From positions 1-64,000 of the forward strand of contig NZ_JXDG01000054.1 of assembly GCF_000820515.1 (NCBI RefSeq): a stretch of DNA of 64,000 nt, in the 5' to 3' direction. The position numbers were made by a program, and so were the translations under genes. The DNA comes from Pseudomonas batumici. GTDB taxonomy: Bacteria; Pseudomonadota; Gammaproteobacteria; Pseudomonadales; Pseudomonadaceae. The notes beneath the pieces are model-generated. The model was not told where the DNA came from and did not search any database. It saw only the letters and a program-made list of their open reading frames with translations. Positions 38,020 to 49,771 of this stretch are shown piece by piece. Each line of letters opens with the position of its first letter. The first letter of the stretch is position 1.

Positions 38020-38426
38020 ATTTCTCCAGCCAACCGCCGATTCAACTGATGACGCCAGCGCACATATAGCATCGCGCTGCAGAACACCGCCACGCTCGCA
38101 CCCATCTCCAGCACACCGAAGAGTTGCCGATTGGGATCGAACGCCGCCAATGCCCCCTTGAGGAAATACAGGTTCACCACATAGCAGGTGAACGAGTGCC
38201 CGCGCGCGCTGCCCATCAACATCCCCGGCAGCAAGGGCAGCAGCGGTGCCAGTTCGATCAGCAGGATCACCCAGGGCCGGGCGCCGTGCAGGTCGGCGAA
38301 TACCAGGTAATAGACACTCAGCAAGGCCATCAGGCCGAAAAAGCATGCCAGCGCCAGCGCGCGACTCCACTGCACGCGCGGTTCGAGCCAGGCCTCGGGC
38401 GGCAGCACCTTGGGCTTCCTAGCCAC
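38016..38426 (-). CDS. DUF2069 membrane protein
   Basis: 136 residues with four hydrophobic segments (for example ALALACFFGLMALLSVYYLVF and GVLEMGASVAVFCSAMLYV) joined by short loops; YVVNLYFLKGA is typical of DUF2069. Function unknown; the family is usually next to wrbA and arsC, as here. The TAG stop lies inside the REP arm. Its start overlaps the wrbA end by 8 bases. Confidence 0.88.
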   Translation of the reverse strand: MARKPKVLPPEAWLEPRVQWSRALALACFFGLMALLSVYYLVFADLHGARPWVILLIELAPLLPLLPGMLMGSARGHSFTCYVVNLYFLKGALAAFDPNRQLFGVLEMGASVAVFCSAMLYVRWRHQLNRRLAGEM

Positions 38427-39024
38427 GGCCGTTCTCCAGGCTCAGGGCGGTCTTCGCCAGGCGCATGCCGAGGGCCCGGCACAAGGCGATCTCATGTTCG
38501 TCCAGGGCGCGCTTGCCGTCGACACCGGTATGGTGGCTGGCGCCATAGGGCGTGCCGCCGCCGCGGGTGTCGAGCAAGGCCGACTCGCTGTAGGGCAGGC
38601 CGGTGACCAGCATGCCGTGGTGCAACAGCGGCAGCAGCATCGACAGCAAGGTGCTTTCCTGGCCGCCGTGCAGGCTGGACGTCGAGGTGAAGACCCCGGC
38701 CGGCTTGCCCACCAGGGCACCGGTCAGCCACAGGTTGCTGGTGCCGTCGATGAAGTACTTCAACGGCGCCGCCATGTTGCCGAAGCGGGTCGGGCTGCCC
38801 AGGGCCAGGGCCGCGCAGTTTTTCAGGTCGTCGAGGCTGGCATACAGGGCGCCTTCCTCGGGAATCTCCGGCGCCACCGCTTCGCATTGGCTGGAAATCG
38901 CCGGGACGGTCCGCAGGCGTGCTTCCAGGCCGGCCTGCTCGACGCCACGGGCAATCTGCCGGGCCATTTCGCGGGTCGAGCCGTTGCGACTGTAGAACAG
39001 CACCAGAACGTAAGGTGCGCTCAC
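38419..39024 (-). CDS. wrbA: NAD(P)H:quinone oxidoreductase WrbA
   Basis: 201 residues, flavodoxin-like fold. FMN-binding loops are visible: FYSRNGSTREMAR near residue 10, GSPTRFGNMAAPLKYFIDG near residue 77 and FTSTSSLHGGQESTLLS near residue 111. It reduces quinones by two electrons and so limits oxidative stress. Its start overlaps the arsC stop by 4 bases. Confidence 0.93.
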   Translation of the reverse strand: MSAPYVLVLFYSRNGSTREMARQIARGVEQAGLEARLRTVPAISSQCEAVAPEIPEEGALYASLDDLKNCAALALGSPTRFGNMAAPLKYFIDGTSNLWLTGALVGKPAGVFTSTSSLHGGQESTLLSMLLPLLHHGMLVTGLPYSESALLDTRGGGTPYGASHHTGVDGKRALDEHEIALCRALGMRLAKTALSLENGRG

Positions 39025-39374
39025 GGCAGGATCTCCAGCACATTCTCCGGTGGGCGACCGATGATCGCCTTGTCGCCCGCGACCAGGATCGGTCGCTCCA
39101 TGAGCCGGGGATGTTCGGCGATCGCGGCGATCAGTTGCGCTTCGCTCAGTTGGGGATCGGCCAGGTTCAGTTGCTTGTACTCATCCTCGCCGGTACGCAG
39201 CAATTGGCGCGCGCCGATGCCGAGCTTGCCCAGCAGCGCCTTGAGTTGCGTGGCGTCCAGCGGGGTTTCCAGGTAGTGCACGACGGTGGGGGTGAGGCCG
39301 CGGTCCTGGAGCAGTTCCAGCGCGCCGCGGGATTTCGAGCAGCGCGGGTTGTGATAAAGCGTCAGATCGGTCAT
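39021..39374 (-). CDS. arsC: Arsenate reductase (glutaredoxin-type) ArsC
   Basis: 117 residues from the ATG at 39374; the extension to 39554 crosses the divergent TlpA-like gene start and is rejected. It has YHNPRCSKSRGAL with the catalytic Cys, EDEYKQLNL and RPILVAGDKAIIGRPPENVLE. It reduces arsenate to arsenite, or acts as a related thiol reductase. It heads the operon arsC-wrbA-DUF2069. Confidence 0.92.
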   Translation of the reverse strand: MTDLTLYHNPRCSKSRGALELLQDRGLTPTVVHYLETPLDATQLKALLGKLGIGARQLLRTGEDEYKQLNLADPQLSEAQLIAAIAEHPRLMERPILVAGDKAIIGRPPENVLEILP

Positions 39375-39489
39375 GTGCGGGTCGCATCTTGCGTAAGGTG
39401 GCGGGTATTCTACCTCTCTGGCGAGCGCTCCTGAACCTTGTGAGGTAAAGGGTCGCAGTCGATGACTCAATTGATGGGGGATTGCGCAC

Positions 39490-39951
39490 ATGGCGAGGCA
39501 ATGGGTCGCCGCATTGGCGATGATGGGGGCGTTGCTGCTGAGCGGCTGTGGCAACGATTACGGGGTGGACCAGCACGGCCAGAAGATCGCGTCCGAGCGC
39601 CTGGATAAACAGTGGAAAGTGGTCAACTACTGGGCGGAGTGGTGTGGCCCGTGCCGGACCGAGATCCCGGAGTTGAACGCCTTGTCCGAGCAGCTCAAGG
39701 GGCAGTCGGTGGAGGTGTTCGGGGTGAACTTCGACGGTTTGCAGGGCGATGACCTGCGCAAGGCCGGCGAAGCCCTGGGCATCCGTTTCACGGTGCTGGC
39801 CCAGGACCCGGCGGACTTTTTCGACCTGCCGCGCAGCGAAGCCTTGCCGGTGACCTACATCATCGATGACAAGGGCAAGGTTCGCGAGCAATTGATGGGC
39901 GAGCAGACCGCGGCGGGGGTATTGGCCAAGCTCAAGGCCTTGCGTGGCTGA
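39490..39951 (+). CDS. TlpA-like thioredoxin-fold lipoprotein
   Basis: 153 residues with a lipobox LLSGCG near residue 20, so membrane-anchored and facing the periplasm. The thioredoxin fold has YWAEWCGPCRTEIPEL near residue 47 and a cis-proline in LPVTYIIDD. It likely acts in periplasmic disulfide reduction. Divergent from arsC; ends 3 bases from the convergent META gene. Confidence 0.9.
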   Translation: MARQWVAALAMMGALLLSGCGNDYGVDQHGQKIASERLDKQWKVVNYWAEWCGPCRTEIPELNALSEQLKGQSVEVFGVNFDGLQGDDLRKAGEALGIRFTVLAQDPADFFDLPRSEALPVTYIIDDKGKVREQLMGEQTAAGVLAKLKALRG

Positions 39952-39954
39952 GCC

Positions 39955-40359
39955 TCAGCCTTCTTCCGACCACAGCCGCAGCGGCTGGCCTTGCTGCGGC
40001 CAGAAACGCACCTGTTCGATGGGCGAGATGTCCCAGCGCTGGACATTTTCCAGCGCCTGGAGGAAGCGCTGTTCCTGCTCCATCAGCGCCGGTGCGCAGC
40101 GCTTGCGGGTGCTGCCGACCTTGCCGAAGCTCAGGTTCTTGCCGTCCAGGGTGTAGGGCGCGAACCAGTGATTGCAACCGCCGCTGCCATAGGCCCGGCC
40201 ATCGTCGCCCAGGGTGACGGTCAGATGGCTGTTGTCGATCAGCGGCCGTTCGCCGATCCACTCCAGCACATAGCTGTGATCCTGCTGCAATTGCACCTGT
40301 TCGCCGGCGCAGCCGAACAGGCTGGCACCGAGCACTCCCAGAATCACCGCGCGTTTCAT
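39955..40359 (-). CDS. META domain lipoprotein
   Basis: 134 residues from the ATG at 40359. The signal has a lipobox LFGCAG near residue 16. The META-domain pattern GRAYGSGGCNHWFAPY then FGKVGSTRKRCAP is clear (HslJ-like, HslJ being linked to novobiocin resistance). Its ATG overlaps the stop of the gene before it by one base (TAATG), so translation is coupled. Confidence 0.9.
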   Translation of the reverse strand: MKRAVILGVLGASLFGCAGEQVQLQQDHSYVLEWIGERPLIDNSHLTVTLGDDGRAYGSGGCNHWFAPYTLDGKNLSFGKVGSTRKRCAPALMEQEQRFLQALENVQRWDISPIEQVRFWPQQGQPLRLWSEEG

Positions 40360-40793
40360 TACTTTGCCTCCTGGCATCTCGGGCACAGGTGCTTCTCGCC
40401 CTGTGTGGTCCAGCCCAGCTCGGCGATACGCGCCGTGGCGGCCGGTTTTTGTGCGGCGTTGCCGAGCTTGGCGTCCACCGCGAATTCGAAGTTCAGTTCT
40501 TTGGCGCAACTGTCGCAGTTGACCTGCCACTGGTGGATCGCCAGTTCGCCGAACACCGGCCCCTTGGCGACCGCGACCCATTGGCCCGGCGGATTGATCA
40601 GGTGGCGAACGGTGTCCACGGTCAGGCGCATGGACAGGTCCTTGCTGCCCTTGAGGGTCACCAGCAGGACGTCCTCGGCGCGGATCGAGCCACCGTTGCC
40701 GGTGACCTGATAACGCCCCGGCACCAGGGCGCGGCATTCGGTCAGGGTGTGTTGCGGGTTCATCAGGCTGTAGCGGAAATCGTGTTCGACCAT
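40359..40793 (-). CDS. Conserved hypothetical protein with two Cys pairs
   Basis: 144 residues from the ATG at 40793, which follows GGAGGA. I do not recognise the family. A first part (CRALVPGRYQVTGNGGSIRAEDVLLVTLKGS) resembles a small beta domain. The CxxC pairs in NCDSCAKEL and LCPRCQ could bind zinc. No signal peptide, so cytosolic. Coupled to the META lipoprotein. Confidence 0.75.
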   Translation of the reverse strand: MVEHDFRYSLMNPQHTLTECRALVPGRYQVTGNGGSIRAEDVLLVTLKGSKDLSMRLTVDTVRHLINPPGQWVAVAKGPVFGELAIHQWQVNCDSCAKELNFEFAVDAKLGNAAQKPAATARIAELGWTTQGEKHLCPRCQEAK

Positions 40794-40908
40794 GGGTCCT
40801 CCAAATATGGCCGGTATGCTAGCACGCAGACGCCGCGCACATGGCAGCGGCGTATGACCTTCGATCCGGTGAGGGGCGGCGGTTGCGGGGGCTCGGGCGG
40901 GTGGCGGT

Positions 40909-41898
40909 TCAGCTGCCGACCTGGTTTTGCGGCGTACCGGCGCTCCAGGCGCTGATGTTGTCCAGGGTGGTCGCGGCGATCGCGGCCAGCGCCTCATGGG
41001 TCAGAAAGGCCTGGTGGGCGGTGACGATCACGTTGGGAAAGGTCAACAGCCGCGCCAGCACATCGTCCTGCAGCGGCAGGTCGGAACGGTCCTCGAAGAA
41101 CACCTGGGCCTCTTCTTCGTACACGTCCAGTCCCAGATAGCCCAGCTGGCCGTCCTTGAGCGCGTCGATCAGCGCCGGGGTGTCCACCAGGCCGCCGCGC
41201 CCGGTGTTGATCAGCATCGCCCCCGGTTGCAGGTGGGCGAGGGTGTCGCGGTTGACCAGGTGATGGGTGTCGGCGGTCAGCGGGCAGTGCAGGCTGATGA
41301 TCCGCGACTGCGCCAGCAGTTCGGGCAGGCTCAGGTAGCGGGCGCCGAGGGCCAGCAGCTCGGGATTGGGATGGGGGTCGTAGGCCAGCAGTTGGCAGCC
41401 GAACCCGGCCATGATCCGGGCGAACGTCGCGCCGATCTGCCCGGTACCGACCACGCCGACGGTCTTGCCCACCAGGTCGAAACCGGTCAGCCCATGCAGG
41501 CTGAAGTCGCCCTCGCGGGTGCGGTTGTAGGCACGGTGCAGGCGCCGGTTGAGGGCCAGGATCAGCGCGACGGCATGTTCGGCCACCGCATGGGGCGAGT
41601 AGGCCGGTACGCGGACCACGCACAGCCCCAGGTGTTTCGCGGCGTCGAGGTCGACATGGTTGTAGCCGGCCGAACGCAGGGCGATCAGGCGGGTACCGCC
41701 GGCGGCCAGTTGTTCCAGCACCGGGGCACTCAGGTCGTCGTTGATGAAGGCGCAGATCACCTCATGTCGGTGGGCCAGTGGCGCGGTATCCAGGCTCAGC
41801 CGCGCCGGCTGGAAATGCAGTTCGAGGTCGGTGACGCCAGGGCGGGCCAGGAAACTGTCACGGTCATAGGTCTGGCTGCTGAAGAAGATGACACGCAT
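40909..41898 (-). CDS. ldhA: D-lactate dehydrogenase LdhA (2-hydroxyacid dehydrogenase)
   Basis: 329 residues. It interconverts pyruvate and D-lactate with NAD(H). The nucleotide loop VGVVGTGQIGATFARI lies near residue 148. The catalytic Arg is in NTGRGGLVDT, the Glu in DVYEEE and the His in TAHQAFLTHEAL. It precedes gacS in the same order as in P. aeruginosa. Confidence 0.93.
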   Translation of the reverse strand: MRVIFFSSQTYDRDSFLARPGVTDLELHFQPARLSLDTAPLAHRHEVICAFINDDLSAPVLEQLAAGGTRLIALRSAGYNHVDLDAAKHLGLCVVRVPAYSPHAVAEHAVALILALNRRLHRAYNRTREGDFSLHGLTGFDLVGKTVGVVGTGQIGATFARIMAGFGCQLLAYDPHPNPELLALGARYLSLPELLAQSRIISLHCPLTADTHHLVNRDTLAHLQPGAMLINTGRGGLVDTPALIDALKDGQLGYLGLDVYEEEAQVFFEDRSDLPLQDDVLARLLTFPNVIVTAHQAFLTHEALAAIAATTLDNISAWSAGTPQNQVGS

Positions 41899-41969
41899 CG
41901 GGGGGCTTCCTTCCAGATTGGGATGGCCGACACTCTAGCGCCGGCGTCCATGCCGGCTCTTGCCGTGGA

Positions 41970-44723
<2,754 letters not shown>

Positions 44724-45014
44724 GCAACACTCTCCATCAGATACAGCGTCCGGCAGATACGCCCATCTTCGATTCTCGGCGTGCGCATCCCGCGCCCGCT
44801 CCACCTGCGCAGTGTAGCCATTTGCAGGGGGGTAAATCTCGCAAAGTTCTCGGGGAATTCATGGGGTGCCGCTATCCGCGAGCAGCCCGATGAGCATGGC
44901 GGCTTTCAAATCTGCCTTATATCCATAAGTCATAATCACCGCACTTTGCGTGATATGGAGCGCCGACGTTTGCCGGTATGATGTTAGCCCCGCAGTCCGG
45001 ATTGCGAATACGCC

Positions 45015-45917
45015 ATGACCTTGCAGTACCCTACCATCGCCGATTGCGTCGGCAACACGCCCCTGGTTCGCTTGCAACGCCTGCCCGGCGTCACCAGCAA
45101 TACCCTGTTGCTCAAGCTTGAAGGGAACAACCCCGCAGGGTCCGTCAAGGATCGTCCGGCGCTGTCGATGATCACCCGCGCCGAATTGCGTGGGCAGATC
45201 CACCCCGGCGACACCCTGATCGAAGCCACCTCGGGCAACACCGGGATCGCCCTGGCCATGGCCGCCGCGATCAAGGGCTACAAGATGATCCTGATCATGC
45301 CGGACAACTCCACCGCCGAGCGCAAGGCGGCGATGACCGCCTATGGCGCCGAGCTGATCCTGGTGACCCGCGAGGAAGGCATGGAGGGTGCCCGTGACCT
45401 GGCCGAGCGCATGCAGGCCGAAGGTCGTGGCAAGGTGCTCGACCAGTTCGCCAATATCGACAACCCCGAGGCGCACTACACCGGCACCGGTCCGGAAATC
45501 TGGCGCCAGACCCAGGGCACTATCACCCATTTCGTCAGCTCCATGGGCACCACCGGTACCATCATGGGCGTGTCGCGCTATTTGAAGGAACAGAACCCGG
45601 ACGTGCAGATCGTCGGCCTGCAACCGATGGAAGGCGCGTCGATTCCGGGCATCCGTCGCTGGCCCCACGAATACCTGCCGAAGATCTTCCAGGCCGAACG
45701 GGTCGACCGTATCGTCGACATGGGGCAGGAAGAGGCGGAAGACGTGATGCGTCGTCTCGCCCGTGAAGAAGGGATTTTTTGCGGTGTGTCCTCGGGCGGT
45801 GCGGTGGCGGCGATGTTGCGCCTGTCCCGCGAAGTCGAGAACGCGGTGATGGTCGCGATCATCTGTGACCGAGGCGACCGCTACCTGTCGACCGGCATCT
45901 ACGACGCGCCCAACTGA
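45015..45917 (+). CDS. cysM: Cysteine synthase B CysM
   Basis: 300 residues, a PLP enzyme making cysteine (or S-sulfocysteine from thiosulfate) from O-acetylserine. The PLP Lys is in NPAGSVKDRPALSM near residue 43, the substrate loop is EATSGNTGIALA, and SSMGTTGTIMGVSRY and CGVSSGGAVAAM bind the phosphate. It is divergent from gacS and overlaps rlmD by one base. Confidence 0.95.
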   Translation: MTLQYPTIADCVGNTPLVRLQRLPGVTSNTLLLKLEGNNPAGSVKDRPALSMITRAELRGQIHPGDTLIEATSGNTGIALAMAAAIKGYKMILIMPDNSTAERKAAMTAYGAELILVTREEGMEGARDLAERMQAEGRGKVLDQFANIDNPEAHYTGTGPEIWRQTQGTITHFVSSMGTTGTIMGVSRYLKEQNPDVQIVGLQPMEGASIPGIRRWPHEYLPKIFQAERVDRIVDMGQEEAEDVMRRLAREEGIFCGVSSGGAVAAMLRLSREVENAVMVAIICDRGDRYLSTGIYDAPN

Positions 45918-47269
45918 TGGCCAAGCATGAAAGAGGCCTGCGCTTCCAACCCAGTGGCGGCAGCCGTACCCCGCAAGTGCCGACCGGCAAGAAGCAGCGC
46001 CTGACCATCGAGCGGCTGTCCAACGACGGCCGTGGCATTGCCTTTATTGAAGGTCGCACCTGGTTCGTCGTCGGTGCCCTCGCCGGCGAAGAAGTCGAAG
46101 CGCGGGTGCTGGGTGCCCACGGCAAGGTGGTCGAGGCGCGCACCGAGCGGGTGATCCTGGCCAGCGACCGGCGCCGCCCCGCGCCCTGCGCCCATGCCGG
46201 GCGTTGTGGCGGTTGCAGCGTGCAGCATATGCCCCATGACGACCAACTCGCCCTGAAACAGCGCATGCTCGCCGAGCAACTGTCGCGTGTCGCCGGGGTC
46301 GAACCGCTGGAGTGGGCGGCGCCCCTGACCGGTCCGGAATTCGGCTATCGGCGCCGGGCCCGTGTGGCCGTGCGCTGGGACGCCAAGGGCAAGACCCTCG
46401 AGGTGGGTTTCCGCGCCGCTTCCAGCCAGGATATCGTCGCCATCGACGACTGCCCGGTGCTGGTACAAGCCTTGCAACCGCTGATGCGCGAGTTGCCGGC
46501 CATGCTGCGACGCTTGAGCAAACCCCAGGCCCTGGGCCATGTGGAATTGTTCAGCGGTTCGGCGGTGGCGGTGTTGTTGCGGCATATGGCGCCGCTGTCG
46601 ACGCAGGACCTGCAAGTACTACAGGATTTCTGCAGTGCCCATGACGCGCAACTCTGGTTGCATGGCGAAGACGGCCCGCAACCGGTGGACCCGTCGTTGT
46701 CCCTGGGCTATCGCCTGGAGACCTGGGATCTGGAGCTTGCGTATCGGCCAGGCGACTTCGTCCAGGTCAACGCCGGGGTCAACGAAGCCATGGTGGTCCA
46801 GGCGCTGGACTGGCTGAAGGCGGGCGCCGACGAGCGTGTGCTGGACCTGTTCTGTGGGCTCGGCAACTTTGCCTTGCCCCTGGCCCGTCAGGTGCGCGAA
46901 GTTGTGGCGGTGGAGGGCGTGGCGACCATGGTCGAACGTGCCGCCGCCAATGCCTTGAGCAACAATCTGCATAACGCGCATTTTTTTCAGGCCGATTTAT
47001 CCCAGTCCTTGAGTGATGCCGATTGGGCCAAAGGCGGCTTTTCTGCTGTACTCTTGGACCCACCCCGTGACGGTGCGTTCGAGGTGGTGGGCAAGCTCGC
47101 TGCCCTGGGTGCCGAGCGATTGGTGTACGTGTCTTGCAACCCGGCGACGCTGGCGCGCGACACGGTTGAATTGATCAAGCAGGGCTACCGGTTAAAACGT
47201 GCCGGGATCCTCGATATGTTTCCGCAGACCGCGCATGTCGAGGCCATGGCGTTATTTGAAGCGAGCTAG
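45917..47269 (+). CDS. rlmD: 23S rRNA (uracil-1939-C5)-methyltransferase RlmD
   Basis: 450 residues. A TRAM domain (residues about 25-85) is followed by the iron-sulfur cluster cysteines CAHAGRCGGC near residue 92. The methyltransferase has LDLFCGLGNFALP, the substrate motif LDPPRDGA and the catalytic Cys in YVSCNPATLARD. It methylates U1939 of 23S rRNA. Coupled to cysM upstream (TGATG). Confidence 0.95.
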   Translation: MAKHERGLRFQPSGGSRTPQVPTGKKQRLTIERLSNDGRGIAFIEGRTWFVVGALAGEEVEARVLGAHGKVVEARTERVILASDRRRPAPCAHAGRCGGCSVQHMPHDDQLALKQRMLAEQLSRVAGVEPLEWAAPLTGPEFGYRRRARVAVRWDAKGKTLEVGFRAASSQDIVAIDDCPVLVQALQPLMRELPAMLRRLSKPQALGHVELFSGSAVAVLLRHMAPLSTQDLQVLQDFCSAHDAQLWLHGEDGPQPVDPSLSLGYRLETWDLELAYRPGDFVQVNAGVNEAMVVQALDWLKAGADERVLDLFCGLGNFALPLARQVREVVAVEGVATMVERAAANALSNNLHNAHFFQADLSQSLSDADWAKGGFSAVLLDPPRDGAFEVVGKLAALGAERLVYVSCNPATLARDTVELIKQGYRLKRAGILDMFPQTAHVEAMALFEAS

Positions 47270-47388
47270 GATGCTCGTCTGGTCCGACTGACCGCCTCCG
47301 TATCCTGTCAGCCCGGACAGACTGCGGGGGCCATAACAGGTCAGCGATTTTGACGCATAGAATCTGCGTCGTAGGGAAGGTAAGCAAG

Positions 47389-49632
47389 ATGGTACAGGTG
47401 AGAGCACACCAGCCGATCAATACCGACGGCAGTATCAATCTCGAGGCATGGCTCGATCATACGGTGAGCGTCGATATGGCGCTGGACCGTGAGGCCTTGA
47501 AGCAAGCCTGCGAATTCGCACGGCTTGCCGAACAACAGAGCAACGCGGCCCAGAACCTGTGGCCCGAAGGCGGTTCCAGTTTCAGCACGGGCCTGGAGAT
47601 CGCCGAGATCCTCGCCGATCTCAAGCTGGACCAGGATTCGCTGGTGGCGGCGGTGCTGTATCGCTGCGTGCGCGAGGGGCAGATTCCCTTGACCACGGTC
47701 AGCCAGAAGTTCGGCCCGGTGGTCGCCAAGCTGATCGACGGCGTGCTGCGTATGGCCGCCATCAGTGCCAGCCTCAGCCCGCGTCAGTCCCAGGTCCTCG
47801 GCACCCAGGTGCAGGTGGAAAACCTGCGCAAGATGCTCGTGGCCATGGTCGACGACGTCCGCGTGGCACTGATCAAGCTGGCCGAGCGCACCTGCGCGAT
47901 CCGCGCGGTGAAGACCGCCGACCACGAGAAGCGCAACCGCGTGGCCCGCGAGGTCTTCGATATCTACGCGCCCCTGGCGCACCGCCTGGGTATCGGGCAT
48001 ATCAAGTGGGAGCTGGAAGACCTGTCGTTCCGCTACCTCGAGCCCGACCAGTACAAGCAGATTGCCAAGTTGCTGCACGAGCGGCGGCTGGACCGCGAGC
48101 GTTTCATCAGCGATGTGATGAACCAGCTGGAAAACGAATTGCTGGCCACCGGCGTCAAGGCCGATATCAGCGGCCGGGCCAAGCACATCTATTCGATCTG
48201 GCGCAAAATGCAGCGCAAGGGCCTGGAGTTCAGCCAGATCTACGACGTCCGTGCGGTCCGTGTGCTGGTGCCGGAAATGCGCGACTGCTACACCGCGCTG
48301 GGTATCGTCCACACCTTGTGGCGGCATATCCCCAAGGAATTCGACGACTACATCGCCAACCCGAAAGAGAACGGCTACCGCTCGTTGCACACGGCGGTGA
48401 TCGGTCCTGAAGGCAAGGTCCTGGAAGTGCAGATCCGCACCCACGCGATGCACGAAGAAGCCGAGCTGGGGGTGTGTGCGCACTGGAAGTACAAGGGCAC
48501 CGACGTCAAGTCCGGCTCCAATCACTACGAAGAGAAAATCTCCTGGCTGCGCCAGGTGCTCGAGTGGCACGAAGAACTGGGGGATATCGGCGGCCTGGCC
48601 GAGCAGTTGCGGGTCGATATCGAGCCGGACCGGGTCTATATCTTCACCCCCGACGGTCACGCCATCGACCTGCCCAAGGGCGCGACGCCGCTGGACTTCG
48701 CCTATCGGGTGCATACCGAAATCGGCCACAACTGCCGGGGCGCGAAGATCAACGGGCGGATCGTGCCGCTCAACTACAGCCTGCAGACCGGCGAGCAGGT
48801 GGAGATCATCACCAGCAAGCACGGCACGCCGAGCCGCGACTGGCTGAACCCGAACCTGGGCTACATCACCACGTCCCGGGCGCGGGCGAAGATCGTCCAC
48901 TGGTTCAAGTTGCAGGCCCGCGACCAGAACGTCGCGGCCGGCAAGACCCTGCTCGAACGCGAGCTGGCGCGCCTGGGACTGCCGCAGGTGGATTTCGACA
49001 AGCTGGCCGACAAGGCCAACATGAAGACTGCCGAGGACATGTTCGCCGCCCTCGGCGCGGGCGACCTGCGCCTGGCACAACTGGTCAATGCCGCCCAGCA
49101 ACTGGTGGAGCCGGAGCGCGGCAACGAACAGCTGGAACTGATTCCGCGCAAGGCCAGCGGCTACAAGCCGGGCAAGCGCGGCGACATCCAGATCCAGGGC
49201 GTCGGCAACCTGATGACCCAGATGGCCGGCTGCTGCCAGCCGTTGCCGGGGGACGCCATCGTCGGCTACATCACCCAGGGCCGTGGCGTGAGCATTCACC
49301 GCCAGGACTGCGCCTCGGTGCTGCAGCTGGCCGGGCGCGAGCCGGAGCGGATCATCCAGGTCAGCTGGGGGCCGGTGCCGGTGCAGACCTATCCGGTGGA
49401 CATCGTCATCCGTGCCTACGACCGTTCCGGCTTGCTGCGTGACGTGTCCCAGGTGCTGCTCAACGAGCGGATCAACGTGCTGGCGGTCAACACCCGCTCG
49501 AACAAGGAGGACAACACCGCGTTGATGTCCCTGACCATCGAGATTCCGGGGTTGGATGCGCTGGGGCGGTTGCTGGGGCGGATTTCCCAGTTGCCGAACA
49601 TTATCGAGACCCGGCGCAACCGCACCCCTTGA
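47389..49632 (+). CDS. relA: GTP pyrophosphokinase RelA
   Basis: 747 residues from the ATG at 47389, after GGAAGG. It makes (p)ppGpp when uncharged tRNA reaches the ribosome. The N-terminal hydrolase-like domain lacks the intact HD motif, as in RelA. The synthetase has YDVRAVRVLV, NPKENGYRSLHTAV and EVQIRTHAMHEEAELG. A TGS domain (VYIFTPDGHAIDLPKGATPL) and a C-terminal ACT domain follow. Confidence 0.96.
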   Translation: MVQVRAHQPINTDGSINLEAWLDHTVSVDMALDREALKQACEFARLAEQQSNAAQNLWPEGGSSFSTGLEIAEILADLKLDQDSLVAAVLYRCVREGQIPLTTVSQKFGPVVAKLIDGVLRMAAISASLSPRQSQVLGTQVQVENLRKMLVAMVDDVRVALIKLAERTCAIRAVKTADHEKRNRVAREVFDIYAPLAHRLGIGHIKWELEDLSFRYLEPDQYKQIAKLLHERRLDRERFISDVMNQLENELLATGVKADISGRAKHIYSIWRKMQRKGLEFSQIYDVRAVRVLVPEMRDCYTALGIVHTLWRHIPKEFDDYIANPKENGYRSLHTAVIGPEGKVLEVQIRTHAMHEEAELGVCAHWKYKGTDVKSGSNHYEEKISWLRQVLEWHEELGDIGGLAEQLRVDIEPDRVYIFTPDGHAIDLPKGATPLDFAYRVHTEIGHNCRGAKINGRIVPLNYSLQTGEQVEIITSKHGTPSRDWLNPNLGYITTSRARAKIVHWFKLQARDQNVAAGKTLLERELARLGLPQVDFDKLADKANMKTAEDMFAALGAGDLRLAQLVNAAQQLVEPERGNEQLELIPRKASGYKPGKRGDIQIQGVGNLMTQMAGCCQPLPGDAIVGYITQGRGVSIHRQDCASVLQLAGREPERIIQVSWGPVPVQTYPVDIVIRAYDRSGLLRDVSQVLLNERINVLAVNTRSNKEDNTALMSLTIEIPGLDALGRLLGRISQLPNIIETRRNRTP

Positions 49633-49658
49633 GCTGCTGCGCTCGGCCTGGCGTTGTT

Positions 49659-49717
49659 GGAGCCTGCACGAAAAATGCTCATTGACTAGAGTCAACTCCG
49701 CTTTTCGTGCAGGCTCC
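49659..49717. repeat. Nested palindrome between relA and mazG
   Basis: Outer arms GGAGCCTGCACGAAAA (49659-49674) and TTTTCGTGCAGGCTCC (49702-49717) are perfect 16-base complements. Inside is a second dyad TTGACT-AG-AGTCAA (49682-49695). It lies 27 bases after relA, so it may stop or stabilise that message. The regular structure also fits a small mobile repeat. Confidence 0.7.
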
Positions 49718-49771
49718 GCCTAGCCATGCCTTCGCTCGCGACGCTCAATTCAAGAGTATTGAGAACAACCG

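Noticed and set aside
40359..40997. Long upstream extension of the hypothetical gene starting at 40793
   Set aside because: The extension is Arg/Pro/Ala-rich, lacks a ribosome site, and a GGAGGA site lies just before the ATG at 40793.
47341..49695. 784-codon open frame antisense to relA
   Set aside because: A shadow of the relA reading frame, with His/Gln/Val-rich low-complexity translation and no ribosome site.
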